In this document: one piece after another, positions 23,194-34,989 of the stretch
How positions within the stretch are numbered: the stretch's first letter is position 1
How the letters are laid out: the number at the start of each line of letters is the position of its first letter
Origin: Xiphias gladius
Lineage: Eukaryota > Chordata > Actinopteri > Istiophoriformes > Xiphiidae
DNA: 64,000 bases
Assembly (NCBI RefSeq): GCF_016859285.1
Contig: NC_053414.1
Coordinates: 4,361,517 to 4,425,516 of the forward strand
Direction: 5' to 3'
Program-made: the position numbers and the translations under genes
Notes under the pieces: generated by a model
Told to the model about the DNA's origin: nothing
What the model saw: the letters and a program-made list of their open reading frames with translations, nothing else
The model's database searches: none

Positions 23194-23199
23194 TTTATT
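23194..23199 (-). terminator. ltv1: Likely ltv1 poly(A) signal
   Basis: Minus-strand AATAAA about 300 bases beyond the ltv1 stop codon, at the edge of a (TTA)n run. Together with the ifngr1 signal it leaves about 1 kb between the two convergent 3' ends. Confidence 0.4.
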
Positions 23200-23501
23200 A
23201 TTATTATTATTATTAATCCTGGATTTCAAACACATCACGGCACGATGACCTGAGCTGCCGCGTCTTAGAAAAAGTTACTTTTGCTCCTTCCATTTAAAGT
23301 CAAGTCAAATGAACTGGATCTCATGGCGATTTGAGGATGCTCTGCTGTGGTCTGCAAGCCCAGAGCCTCCCGTCAGTCCTCCCTCGTCTGGGGGTCGATT
23401 TGCCGTCCTGTCAGCTCCACTGAAGCGAAGAGCGGCGCGTCCGCTGATGACGCCATTAACGGGTGAAGAGTCTGTGTGGGCAGAGCGCCGGCCGTCAGCT
23501 A

Positions 23502-26500
23502 CTAAAGCTTCAGGCCTTGAATGTTTGTTCTCAGGTTCAACATCTGCTTCTCCTGTCGGACTTTCTCGTCCTTGAACGCCATCTTGTTGGCCTTCTTCTC
23601 GGCTCTTCTCTCCTGAACAAACGCAGAGGCAGAATTTAACATCTGATATCGTACAGATATTTACATGTCCTAATCGTCAGTTGGTATCTTGACCTTCTCT
23701 TACGATAAAAAAGTGATTCGTTGCGATGATGCCCTTTTTAGCTGGTATATATTTGGATTGACATCGACATGTTTGCGGAGGAATCAGAGAATCACCAGGC
23801 TCTGATATAACTTGCACTTGGATAAAGACAAAACCAACTAAAATCACTGACTTGAAACATCTTATTGAGCTGCTTAATGTTTTTCTCTTTGGTAAAGGAT
23901 AAGGCCGGTGTTATTCTATATTCCTCCACGAAAAGTCCGTCTCTCAGTACCGTCTGACTTCCGTTCCCTCTCTGTGGCTCTCAGCTCCGACCCCATTGGT
24001 TCCTACTTTAAGACGTGAATCTTTAAAACACCTCACAAATATATAAGTTCAATTTTTTTTTAAGAAAGGTTCAGTATTTTCCTAAAACAGCTGCTCGCTG
24101 GAGTTTTTAAATCAAACATCACTCAAAGAGAAGAAAAGAGTTTATTTGTTGGGGACTACTTTCGGAGGCGGATTAATCCACATTCGGTGCTCAAGCGAGT
24201 ATTTGGGGCAGCGAAACTGCGTGTGATGGACTGAGTCAAAATAAAGTACAGTGTGTGTGTGTGTGTTCATGGTGATGAACAGCGTGTCTCACTGATGTTT
24301 TAATAGTTTGCTACGGCTCAGAAGAATAAGATAAATCCGGCTTTGATACACACTCAGCACTCGTTAGCAGGAGACATTCGGTGTCGATTTTGGTCCTTCC
24401 ATGGGAATTTTTGGCTGCTGGGATAAATACAACATCAGCGGGATGATCGGTCATTCAGATTGCTCGTATGCGTTCCGGGACCCTGCACGAACTCCGTGTG
24501 TTCTGCCTACGTCGGAAAAGTTTTTGTCATTCTACATGAGACATTTCCGCACTTCTGTTTTTCCATGCCTGCACCCTCCTCACTGGTTTGAAGAGGTCGA
24601 GGCTCGGTTAGCAAAGAGCAGACTAGTATCAAAATGTGATGAGAGTCCCGGGGGTCGTTTGCTCGTGTTACCAGGTCACTGTCACTAAAATCTGATCAAA
24701 CCACACCTACACAGTCCTGATGAACAGGATGCTTTTATTCAAATGTTCCCTAGAATGCTCCCTATTTAGTCATATTTAATATTTAATATTGAACGTTATA
24801 GAGAAGAACTTCATATTTGAAAGCAAGGTTTCATGGGCTTTAAGCCAAACTTGTTCTTTCCCGAAGATCACTGTAACACATGTATTTGTTATAACATAAA
24901 GTGTATTCTTTTCTATTGCACTTTAATTCAGCACTGAACTTTCTCGTTTATCATCCATCCCACTTTCTTTCACTACTCACCGGTTTCCCGGAGGAACGAC
25001 TGAAGCTGAGCGACTACACAATATCAGTAACGCTCCGAACAGCCGCTTCCTCCTGTCTGTGTGTCTCACCTTGCGTTCCTCTTTGATGGCCTGCTTCCTT
25101 GCCTTCCTCTCCTCTTTGCTCTCCTCCTTACTTCGGGGCTGGGTGGAGACACGGGGGAGGTCCGAGTCGTTGATCATCGTCATGCGCGCCACCTGCTTGG
25201 CCGTCAGGCCTCTGGCGGGGAGGACGTCCAGAGGGATGCCCGTCTTGCTGGACACGCGGATCGGCTTCGGCTGAGGACAGAAGAGAAAAGAAAAGAAAAA
25301 AACTGAAGTCTGAGTCAAAACTGTACTTGAAGGGGTAAAAGAGTGGCTGGTCTTGGGAACAGCTTTTCTTTTTTTTTTTTTTACAGACTAGTAAAAAATG
25401 TGTAAATTTATAAATGCAGGTTAAGTAACATTCATCAACTGTGTCTTGACTTTGTGCTCCACAACTCAGCGAGAGCTCAGCCACGGCCCTTACATCTCTC
25501 ACCTTCCTCACTGGTTGATGTTTATCTCAGTTCTACTTCAGTAAACCCATTCACAAAGCAATCAACACAGGAGGGTACATCTGCTGTCCTCAAGACATTT
25601 AAACCTGCAATAACATTCTTTTTCTCCACCTTGGGACAGCAGAAACAAGTTGAGAACAACACTGACATATTGTCTCCTTTTTAAGTTGTTATGGTGAACT
25701 TGTTGGCAAACAGTTGCTTATTTACTCTCAGCAGTTACAGAGCAACATGATCCTTCACGTGGTCCACCAGATGAATCCAAGTCCAGCACTCCCTCTCTTT
25801 TAGCTCTGGTTTTGGTCCCCACCAGCTCCTGAGGGAAACATCTGGCTCTTCAGCTGCTAAATGCTCCACCGTGTTCACCGGCTGGTCTCTGACTGAGTCT
25901 GTCTGCTGTTTGCCGCTGAGCAGGTGCTGGACGGTGGCCTTTCTTACAGCGGTTTCTCTGACAACAGCTGCCTGCTGCTGTGGGAGTGACCCGGAGCCGT
26001 AAAAAAATTGTGTCCGGACAGATAGACGACGAGCTGGAACTCACTGCAGAGCTCCTCAAAGCCGTCGGGGGGCTGCAGATTCAGCTGACAAATTCTCTGT
26101 AGGTTCATCACCACCAGAGACGCCTTTCACACTGTTTTCACACTGTCATTTCACACACTGCTTTTATTAAAACATCAATTACATCTGCCGTGACGTGCAC
26201 GAGTCCTTCTGCTGGAGAAGGTTCCTCTTATCTCAGATACACAGTCTTTACTATTTCCTTGTACTTTTTTGCCGCCTTGACAGTTTCTTCCTCAGTACAG
26301 TCACAGCTGGCGATGGTGTGATTTGCGCCACCAGGTGAACATCGTCATATACCTGTCGCACCAGCGCCAAGTGGCAGGACACTAACTTCCTGTGTGGCCG
26401 CCCGGCAGCTTTTGTGGGGTGCTGGATAGTTAACCCCCTGCACCCTGTTTCATGGTCTTGGTGCGTGTATCTTTTTCTACGTGTGTAAAATACGGGGAAG

Positions 26501-29500
26501 GAGGTCTTTTCGTACCTTTGTTGGCTCTTCAATCACTTTGGGTCTGTTATATATGTTGGAATATGTGCCTGGAGAAGAAAAGAAGCACAGAGTCAAAATA
26601 AGATCAACAGGTACAATATCTACAGGACACAGATATAGTAATACCGTCTGTGTCTCTACCACATACTTACACCTGTCTCTCGCAATAAAATACTGTACAC
26701 AATGTAATTAAGTTGTTGGAGGCGTCTGAACTATTTGAATTTTTCTCTCATCATCTGAGCTGGGACAACACGTCTATCAGAGATACTGTAGGGAGAGAGC
26801 TTTAAATTCTTTTCAGTGCCAGGTCAAATAGGAATTAACAACCAATTTCATAGCTGAAAGTTTAAACTTGAAAATTAAAAGCAGCTGTTGACCTATCAGA
26901 CTGCGTGACTGTTTTTCCTACCAAAAGAAACTGCAATAGATATATATATTTTTTAATTTATAAAACTCAACAAATTAAGACACAAACATTATATTTTATA
27001 GACATTTGTGGGATTTCAATTGGTGCTTTATTACTATAGGACTTTCCAACATGGAGGGACTTCGGACCAAAACTGCTTGTGGGGATTTTTCCTGTCAACC
27101 ATTGACAAGTTTTACTGCACTGACATGGGAAAGACTTTAACCTATGGCCCCGGCGAAACACTAAAAGGTCTCAGCCAACAGGTTAACGCCCATTTTTATT
27201 ATTCAAATTTTATATCTGCAATCGGAGAATCGTTTGATTACGCTGACACTGGTACAGTCTGACAGATAAAAATTAAAGTACGAATAGTGTGGTTCCCCGT
27301 GTTCCATTACAGAAGACGTCAATACTGTCGGTCAAAGTCGAGAGCGAGAGTCGCCCTGTTCAATGACCCTACAGTCCTGCTCGTTACAGTTCGTAAGCTT
27401 TTCGTTGACTGTTCTGGGGTCAGCTCCAGGTATTCCAGATACAGGTTCTTGAGCCCGTTCCCTGATTGGACAGAAACGCGCTGTTCCTGCTGAAGCTAAC
27501 ATACGTTCGTCACGTACATACCCTAAAGATTTTCCAGTACGTGTAAGGAAACCTTGTTTGTCACAAGCCAAATGTGTAACTGCGCTGAAACAGAAGGACA
27601 TTCAGATTCTAGTTAACAGATTTCAGTTTGGTTTTAGATACTTTATGAATGACTTGACTGTGTACATGTCTATGATGAGAAAAGACACGTTTACTGTTCG
27701 GTCTTCTCCCCTCTGTAATTACATATTTATATTTAAGTTTATGTTTGTTGAATGTCTTTTTACCGAGTTGTCGTGTTATTGGGGATGGGGAGGGAGGGCT
27801 TTTGGAAAGGTTTGTTCTGTTTATTTTTTTTTTTAAAACGAACTTGAGCCACTCGTCTTTGTGCAGCAGCTGCAGGATGCGTCCAGCTGCATCCACAGCG
27901 CCCTCTAACAACTACGGTGTGTTTAAATAAACCTGATTCCTGGAGAGACAGCAGGCAAAACATGTTTCCAAAAATGACTGAGTAGACCTACAAACCACCT
28001 TTAATGCGTCTGTCAGGTTTGTTCAGGCTGCTGAATAATGTCCTGGGTCAAGAAAAGCCATTTAAGAGGCTTCTAGTGCTGACGAGGAAACTGAAGGAAA
28101 AGTGAAAACTTGACTCATCCTCGGAAAGCCTCCTGTGGCATTTACCGCTCATACATACACAACTGTACAGAGAAGTGAAATTAAGTGGAAATTAAACTCA
28201 CTGATGATGGTTTCACAGTCCCACTTCTCCTCTGGAGCCGCAATAACGACGGTTTCCAATTCTTCCTCTTCCTCCTCCTCCTCCTCCTCCTCCTCCTCCT
28301 GACAACAGGAAGTTCTTTGGGACCCAAGTCATCAGGCCTCAGGAACCTGAACCACAAAAAGGACACAAATTAGTCACCCGGGTCATTTTGAGCAATGTTC
28401 TTCCAACTAAAAAAGAGCAATCTGATGTCATCCACCAGATTGCTCCATATTTAAACTAAATTTCCCATCACAAAGAAAAAAAAAAGAAAAGTGAATCAGA
28501 TTAAAAGGGGAAGAAAAATAAAAGCCACTCACTCTCTCTCTTTTTGTGTGAAGTAGTCTTTTATGACTTCGTCCAGACGCGCGCTGTCCGGTTCGATGAA
28601 GCCCTCCAGCTCAGCGTTGTCCAGAGCGCCGATCTCGTCATCATCAAACTGTTCGTAAAACTAAAAACAACAACAACACAGGTGCAAGTTTTTGACAAAG
28701 TCTGAAACGTGAACAGATTCGAGGCCCTTCACAAATACACAGGTGACTTGGTGCTGTGGACGGGGATTTCACACGATTCCACGCTCATCACAACCACCGA
28801 GTTCCCAAACCGGCTGTGACGCAAATCAAAGCGTAGAGCTGTGCTGTGATGCCAGGACATAAACAGGCCAGTATCTCGATCAGTGACTGTCAACAACAAT
28901 GATCAATGACATACCAGACACTGCGGCTACCTGGACTAAAGTAGGTAGCTTTAGTCTGCGGCCACCTGGACTAAACCTGCGGCTACCTGTCTGGCGCTAT
29001 CCGGGCTAAACCTGTCTCTGCGGCTACCTGGATTAAACCTGCGGCTACCTGGACTAAAGTAGGTAGCTTTAGTCTGCGGCCACCTGGACTAAACCTGCGG
29101 CTACCTGGACTAAACCTGCGGCTACCTGGACTAAAGTAGGTAGCTTTAGTCTGCGGCTACCTGGACTAAACCTGCGGCTACCTGGACTAAAGTAGGTAGC
29201 TTTAGTCTGCGGCTACCTGGACTACAACTGCTGCTGCTGCTGGTGCTTTTACTGTCACCCCGGTAAAAGAATGACAGAAAATCAGTAGGGACAACAAGGA
29301 CAGTAATATTTATTAAATACATAAATTTACTGACAGCATCCCATCTTGGTCAGTGCTTCCCAGCTGTATAGTAACAAATAATAATAATAATAATAATAAT
29401 GATGATGATGATGATGATGATGATGTGTTCCAACAGCCTGCAACTTCATACAAAATAAAGTTTAACTAATGATTGTAAATGAGATTCAAGACTTTTCAAG

Positions 29501-32500
29501 ACCATCTAAGGGCCTTTGATTGAGGGACCTGAATCAATACTTTCTAAAGCTAAAGACCTGCAGACCCCTCTGTTAATTTGAGGACGGGGCGTGTAGCTGA
29601 TAAACTGCGACTCGGTCCGAGTCAGCAGAAAGGTTAAGAGGGGGGCTAAGTTCACCTTTTCGAAGCGGTCGTCCAGCAGGCTGAGCTGCTCGTTCCTCCT
29701 CATCACGGACGACGTCAGCGAGTACTCGGTGAATCGGCTCTTGGTCTCCTCGTCCATGAACAGAAACTCTCGACCGCGGCCGTCCCCTGTCGAGTGCTCG
29801 TCGCCCGAAAGTCCTCCCTCAGAGTCAAAGTCGCCTTCCTCGTCCGTGTCCTCCCACTCATCATCATCATCGTCGCCATCTTCATCGTGGTCCCCTCTGT
29901 CACAGGTTACACATGAACAGGAAGTCACAAACAGGGCTGCAACTACCAATTATTTTCATTAGCCATTAATTCGGTGATTCTTTTTCAATCACTTCATTTG
30001 TCTATTAAATGCCAGAAAATCCCCTGTTATAATTTCCCAAAGACCAAGGTGACGTCTTCAGATGTCTTGTATTGTCTGACCAACAGTCCAAAATCTTAAC
30101 TTTCCGTTCACTCTCATGTATGACCAAAATGTCTGGAATTTTTTTTTTTTTAGACACACATTCATTTTCTTATTAAATGACTAATCGTTGCAGCTCTAAT
30201 CAGAATTAAATGTCATAGAATATTTACAAATCAAAAATATGGAAAAGTTTCTCATCCTTTTGTGTCTTCTGTGTTTCAGCAGATTGTTGGGAGATATTGA
30301 CAAAATTAAAAATCACAATAATGATAAAATCTGCCAATATCTATAAAAAAATTACCTGTTAAACAGACAAGCAGACGGAACAATCGCATTATTACTGCCA
30401 AAAGTTCCCCTTTTTTGAGTAACAAAAGTGTTAAAATTTACTCAGATGGGGTTGAATGTTCACGTACAACTTTGTGATAATTCATATTATACAGTTATAC
30501 GGTATATATCTTTTACCTGCAAAAGAAAATCGATTTCTCTCTCAAGAAAGAGAGATAATATGGTTGTTATTCTAAGCTACCAGGCCTGTTCTAGTACAAT
30601 ATGATTCTACTAAAAGATGATAAACAATGAATCATTTGTGTTGCTTAAACCGATTAACACTATTAACTGGAATATTAGTCAGAATTTCTACTGCGGCCAT
30701 GTAACGTAAGCAGCAGGAACAATGGTAAAAATTCCAGACACGTCAAAAATATGTCAGAATCCCTCAAATGACGACGCCTTCGTGCAGAAGTCGAAATGAT
30801 GCTCAGTTCTCTACAGCACCAGCCGCATGGAACGACATCAGATAACTCGAATAACCGCTTTTAAAAAACAAGCTTCAAAAATCACGACATCCAGATTTCA
30901 GTTCTTACTCTAGGTCCACTGCCCCCCTCGCACTGTTTGCTTTGAAGATGAAATCGTCATCCAGGAGGTTGTCGGGGTCGTCGTAGTCGAAGTCTTCGTC
31001 GAGAGCGGCCACGATGTCAGGGTCCATGTCCAGACGCGGTCCTGGCGGAAAACGAACAGAGCGGTGAGGAAGACGACGCAGCAAAACGGCGACAGTAAAA
31101 CGCTGCCATGACACCGGAAGTATGTCCAGTTTCTACATGAAATTGAGTAAAGGAGCTCCGGAAGTATCCTGGAGAAAGGATAACGTTCTAAACTATCACC
31201 AAACACGTATCAGTACATCAGCCTTAAAAGCACCTGATCTCTTATGACTCTTACAAAGTCAGGCTGAACTTTTCAACGGTGTTTTCTGTTTCGAGCTGCT
31301 GATAACACAACCGGATTTTTAGATTAGAATAAATCCTGAATCGGGGGAAAAGTGTCTCTGCGTTTCAGCTCCTAACAGTTTCTTAAATCTTGAAAAGTCA
31401 CACACCAATTACCTTAGTGAAACACAGTGTAATCCAAAACATCACAATTACAGAGAGACAATATACGTAATGATGACTTTGTTCCCAGCATTCTTAGGTC
31501 TTAAAGTATTTCATTTCTAAGGTGCTTAATCTGAAAGATTACACGTACACTGCACCACTTCTGGAACCGCACAATATTTAAATCCATCAGTGTTGTTGCA
31601 GCTCCCACCAGCTCTTGCACTGCTTTATGGTATTTTAAGATGAGGAGCCGTTTACCTGAGACAGGAGCAGCTTTGTTCAGAAGTCCCACCTCCTCCTCAA
31701 ACTCTGAGGCAAACACCGAAGAGGGCAGGTTGATGCAAGCTGCCTGCTCGTCGGGCAAAACAGAGACAAAGGGATTATAGATGATTCTATACAAAGAGCA
31801 GAACTTCAGAGAAACGTCAACATTCCTAAGTTAACTTGCTTTTTCGTTTGATGAACAACTGCGTAAAGGTACGTGAGTGACATCTGGTGATAACAGTGGC
31901 CAATTTCTGACCAGCTGCATCAAAAAGTGAACTGATTGGAAAGTTGCGAAGCTTTCCGGGATCTTGTTAAAATCACACTTCGTAAGACAAACCGCAAACC
32001 TCTACCTGCTGGACTGAGGAATCCAGGAAAGCCATTATTTCGCTTCTATTCCTCATAGTTCAGGGATTATGAGTAAACACGTGAACAGAAGTTGATGCAA
32101 GTGAAAGTGTAAATGTAAGGGTGTTCCATAAATTACCACATGATGGCCTCAACCACACAATCCACTGCCTACTTTTTCACCACACTGCGCTGAAATCTTT
32201 AAAGTCTGTTTGAAATATGCAAACAAACAGGACCAAAAAAAAAAAAAAAAACCCTCCTTGGAGGAAGTAACTCAAGTTTGCAAAAATAACAAGCCTAACA
32301 TAAGAATCGGAAATGCCAGAAATCTTCTTTCAAGTTTTCCAAAATCACTTTTTTTCAAAATAGCGGGAAACCGGTATTTAAATTACACAACTTTCCCAGC
32401 ATTTCCATGACTGATGGGAACTCGGACTCGACTCACAGGAAAGGCCTTGTCACCCCTCTCCTCACTTTCCTCATCTTCGTCGCGGAGGGGAATAGGTCGT

Positions 32501-34559
32501 CTGTCGGTGTCCGGGGGTCCGGCTGCCACCAGCTCAGACAGGCCCGACGCCTCCTTCAGGTGCTGCAGGTAGTCGTAGTCGTCGTCAAAGAAAACGCCAA
32601 ATTCCCTCTGCTCCTGGCGCCTCTTCTCCGCTTCCACCTGGAAGGTATCAAAAAGGTATCAGGTTGGACATAACGTCATTTGTGTCATTTGTTTGAGTTA
32701 TTATGAGCAACTGCTCAGATTTATTTTGAGGGATTTTTTTTCTTTAAATTGTGAAAAGCTGAACAGAAAGACCCTCCTCAAGCTTCTTCAAAGGGTGCCA
32801 CCTGTGAGCCGGGGGTCGCAGGGATTTCCATTGCTTTTCTTTAAATTCTCACAAGCCAAAAAGCTAAATATAACACATACGACACTTTTCAACAGAGAGT
32901 AACGCAACATTTATAAAAAGCAGGACTGGAACTAACGATCACATTCATTATTGATTCATTAGCGGATTTTGTTCTCGATCCGTTTGATCGATTGCGTTGT
33001 CTAGAAAATGTCAGTGAAAAATGGCTGCTATGATTTCCCACAGCTCAAGGAGATGAATTCAAACTGCTCGTTTGATTCGACCCAAAAATATTGAGTTTAC
33101 CGTCACATGACAAAAAAAAAGAAAAAAAGAGCAGCAAATCTTCACATTTAAAAGGCCAGAACCAATGGATTTTTGGCTTTTTTGCTTGAAAAGTGACTAA
33201 AACGCTCTACTGCTTATTAAATAGTTGCCGGTTAATTTTCCGTCTAATCGATCAATAGTTGCAGTTCCAGTGAAAAGACAGCACAGTTAATCTGTACCTT
33301 GGTGGCAGGCAGGAGGACGTGCTGTGGTGCTTTCTCATCTGCAGCCAGCGGATCCCTCTGACTTCTGTGGACGAGGTGAAAGGTCACGGCCTTCTTCTTT
33401 TCAATGAACGATTTCTTCTTTCGATGAGGCTGGAGGAGACAAACGCAGCAGCGGTTAGCGGCGATCGCGGCTGAGGTATCCGGTTTGATCTACCCCCTCC
33501 GTCGTTACTCTCGGTGAGGTGCCCTTGAGCAAGGCAGGCAACCTCCAGCTGCTTCAGCGCAGCCACTCAGTCAACAGTCTACCGCGCATCTTCTCAAATA
33601 TTCATTTGGTCTATGAAATGTCAGAAAAGAAGGGAAAATGCCTATAACGATTTCTCAGAGCTCGAGAGGGCATCTTCAAGTAGCTTTTCCAGAATCTGGA
33701 TCTACATCTGCCAGTTATCAGGTGGTGATCGTCATGGCTGCTGTAGCTGCCGTGGTGACAGGGTTTGACTGAAACAAAAAGGGGGCCGAACGGCCTCCTG
33801 CAGCGCAGGCCCACCGTCACAACGGTCCCACTTGTAGCTTATGGGTGCCTGAGGCCTCCCGACACAAAAACACTTAAACGTCACCGCCTGCGGGAGGGAA
33901 GGGAAAACATTTAAGACTTTTGTAAATTCAGTTCTAGACTTTTTCACAGCTTCCAAGGCCTAAACTTCATGCTTTTCAAGACCTGTAGATGCCCTGAAAT
34001 ACAAAATGCAATCAAAAACTAAGCTGTATTGTATTATTGTAAAACGATAGAAGGCTTTATTGACTGAAGCAAGCAGTGTAACGAGTAATTCAAAGTAGTC
34101 TCACCTTTACCCGCTGCAACATTAAAGTGATGTACACGTTAATACATCAATAATTATAATCCCATAGTATCATATTATAAGTGTCATTCTGAAATGGTCC
34201 ATTCTGCACAGTGAGTACTTGAGGTATAGGTTCTGTTCTTTTCTTCAGTTAAAATTCTGATTGCAGGACTTACGGGACCTCACTTGCGACACGTACTTCT
34301 ACACTGTGGTATCTCTATTTTTGCTTTAGTGAAAAGTTGGAGTACTTCCTTTACTACCGGTTAGAAAAACGAGAGTGAAAAGGGGGCGAATTTTACTTTC
34401 GACCACGGCTACAACGCTGTCTAACTATAATGATCTTACTGTAACACAAACAGATATGTACTTCATATTTTCCACATGTGCACTGTTTATTTTTAACGGG
34501 CACACGGGACTGATGTTAGCTAGCAACGTTAGCTCGGCGCAGGACTGTCAGCTTACCAT
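23502..34559 (-). CDS. ltv1: LTV1 ribosome biogenesis factor, eleven coding exons
   Basis: Assembly and export factor of the pre-40S ribosomal subunit, removed during late cytoplasmic maturation. Exons in transcript order: 34559-34557, 33429-33298, 32637-32437, 31743-31656, 31041-30909, 29896-29656, 28660-28533, 28346-28202, 26568-26516, 25270-25070, 23612-23502. Apart from exon 8 the phases agree, and about 478 residues result, against 475 in human. Recognisable blocks are PHRKKKSFIEKKKA at the start, VFFDDDYDYLQHLKE, LPSSVFASEFEEEVGLLNKA, DPDIVAALDEDFDYDDPDNL, EETKSRFTEYSLTSSVMRRN, KWDCETIIS, and the basic end (ARKQAIKEERK, ERRAEKKANKMAF, GLKL). Exon 1 contributes only the ATG. Exon 8 is one base out of frame, so this allele may be broken or the base miscalled. 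Confidence 0.9.
24400..24720. other. ltv1 intron 10 sequence, unassigned
   Basis: An open stretch with no splice-consistent extension. The surrounding 24150-24500 has the feel of a decayed interspersed repeat, but I cannot name it. Confidence 0.3.
28202..28346 (-). CDS. ltv1: ltv1 exon 8 with apparent one-base frameshift
   Basis: The upstream junction puts the start in a frame reading RPDDLGPKELPVV, which fits the family. The downstream junction requires the frame reading a glutamate run, then ETVVIAAPEEKWDCETIIS, which also fits. The two frames meet at a (GAG)n trinucleotide tract (28270-28302) and differ by one base. The exon is 145 bases long; 146 or 143 would keep frame. No alternative donor or acceptor nearby repairs the phase. 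Confidence 0.7.
28919..29226 (-). repeat. Hairpin-containing minisatellite in ltv1 intron 6
   Basis: About fifteen imperfect copies of a 20-21 bp unit (CTGCGGCTACCTGGACTAAA). At four places the unit extends into a small inverted repeat, GACTAAAG, seven bases, CTTTAGTC. In the transcript each would form an 8-bp stem. Confidence 0.85.
29379..29424 (+). repeat. (AAT)n(GAT)n trinucleotide microsatellite
   Basis: Tandem AAT units followed directly by tandem GAT units, in ltv1 intron 6. Confidence 0.9.
29935..30205 (+). repeat. Dispersed repeat family E, copy 1 (ltv1 intron 5)
   Basis: GGCTGCAACTACCAATTATT, CATTTGTCTATTAAATGCCA, CCAAAGACCAAGGTGACGTC and GACCAACAGTCCAAAATCTT are in the order of a very common fish interspersed repeat. 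Related copies occur at 32925-33272, 33593-33730 and 57270-57500. Confidence 0.7.
32925..33272 (+). repeat. Dispersed repeat family E, copy 2 (ltv1 intron 2)
   Basis: GGACTGGAACTAACGATC at the left and GATCAATAGTTGCAGTTCC at the right are imperfect inverted repeats, and the interior has TCTAGAAAATGTCAGTGAAA and TTCCCACAGCTCAAGG. It looks like a complete copy of the family, with terminal inverted repeats. Confidence 0.65.
33485..33565 (-). repeat. Short SINE fragment
   Basis: GAGGTGCCCTTGAGCAAGGCA followed by CAACCTCCAGCTGCT is the body motif of tRNA-derived fish SINEs. The tRNA-like head is absent. Confidence 0.4.
33593..33730 (+). repeat. Dispersed repeat family E, copy 3 fragment
   Basis: ATTCATTTGGTCTATGAAAT, GTCAGAAAAG and CGAGAGGGCATCTTCAAGTA match the interior of family E. 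Confidence 0.55.
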
Positions 34560-34800
34560 CTTGAAACGGAATCTCTGACGGTTTTCTCCGACCGGTCGGG
34601 GTTAAAGATCCGCGAAACCTCAAACTACAGGCAGACGTTATAACCGATAACCGTAAATTAAATCCGGAAACTGTCGCCGATGTTTTGTCTCCGCCGGGTT
34701 CTCCTTCACCACGCTGCTGGTGCTGGTGCGACCATAACTGGAAGGAACCATTCCGGAGAACAACAGGGGAGGGAGGGGGGGTGAAAACTACATTAACATG
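34560..34800 (-). promoter_or_regulatory. ltv1: ltv1 promoter and 5' leader
   Basis: A moderately CpG-rich stretch directly upstream of the start codon contains ETS-like CCGGAA cores (34674 and 34752 region, in either orientation). This is typical of a housekeeping promoter without TATA. The first exon ends exactly with the ATG, before a GTAAGC donor. Confidence 0.5.
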
Positions 34801-34989
34801 CTTTAATGCGGAGATGTGATGTGATAAATTCAGATCCTTAAAAAAAAAACCTACTTTCTGTATAAATGTATTTCTATTAATAATGTAATTCGTGCTACTG
34901 TAGACTGCGGTCGTATTCCCATTACATTGTGGAGTTGTTGGTATTGTCCGAATCGCCTGGGTTCTTTCTCTATTTATTTACTGGCGGTT

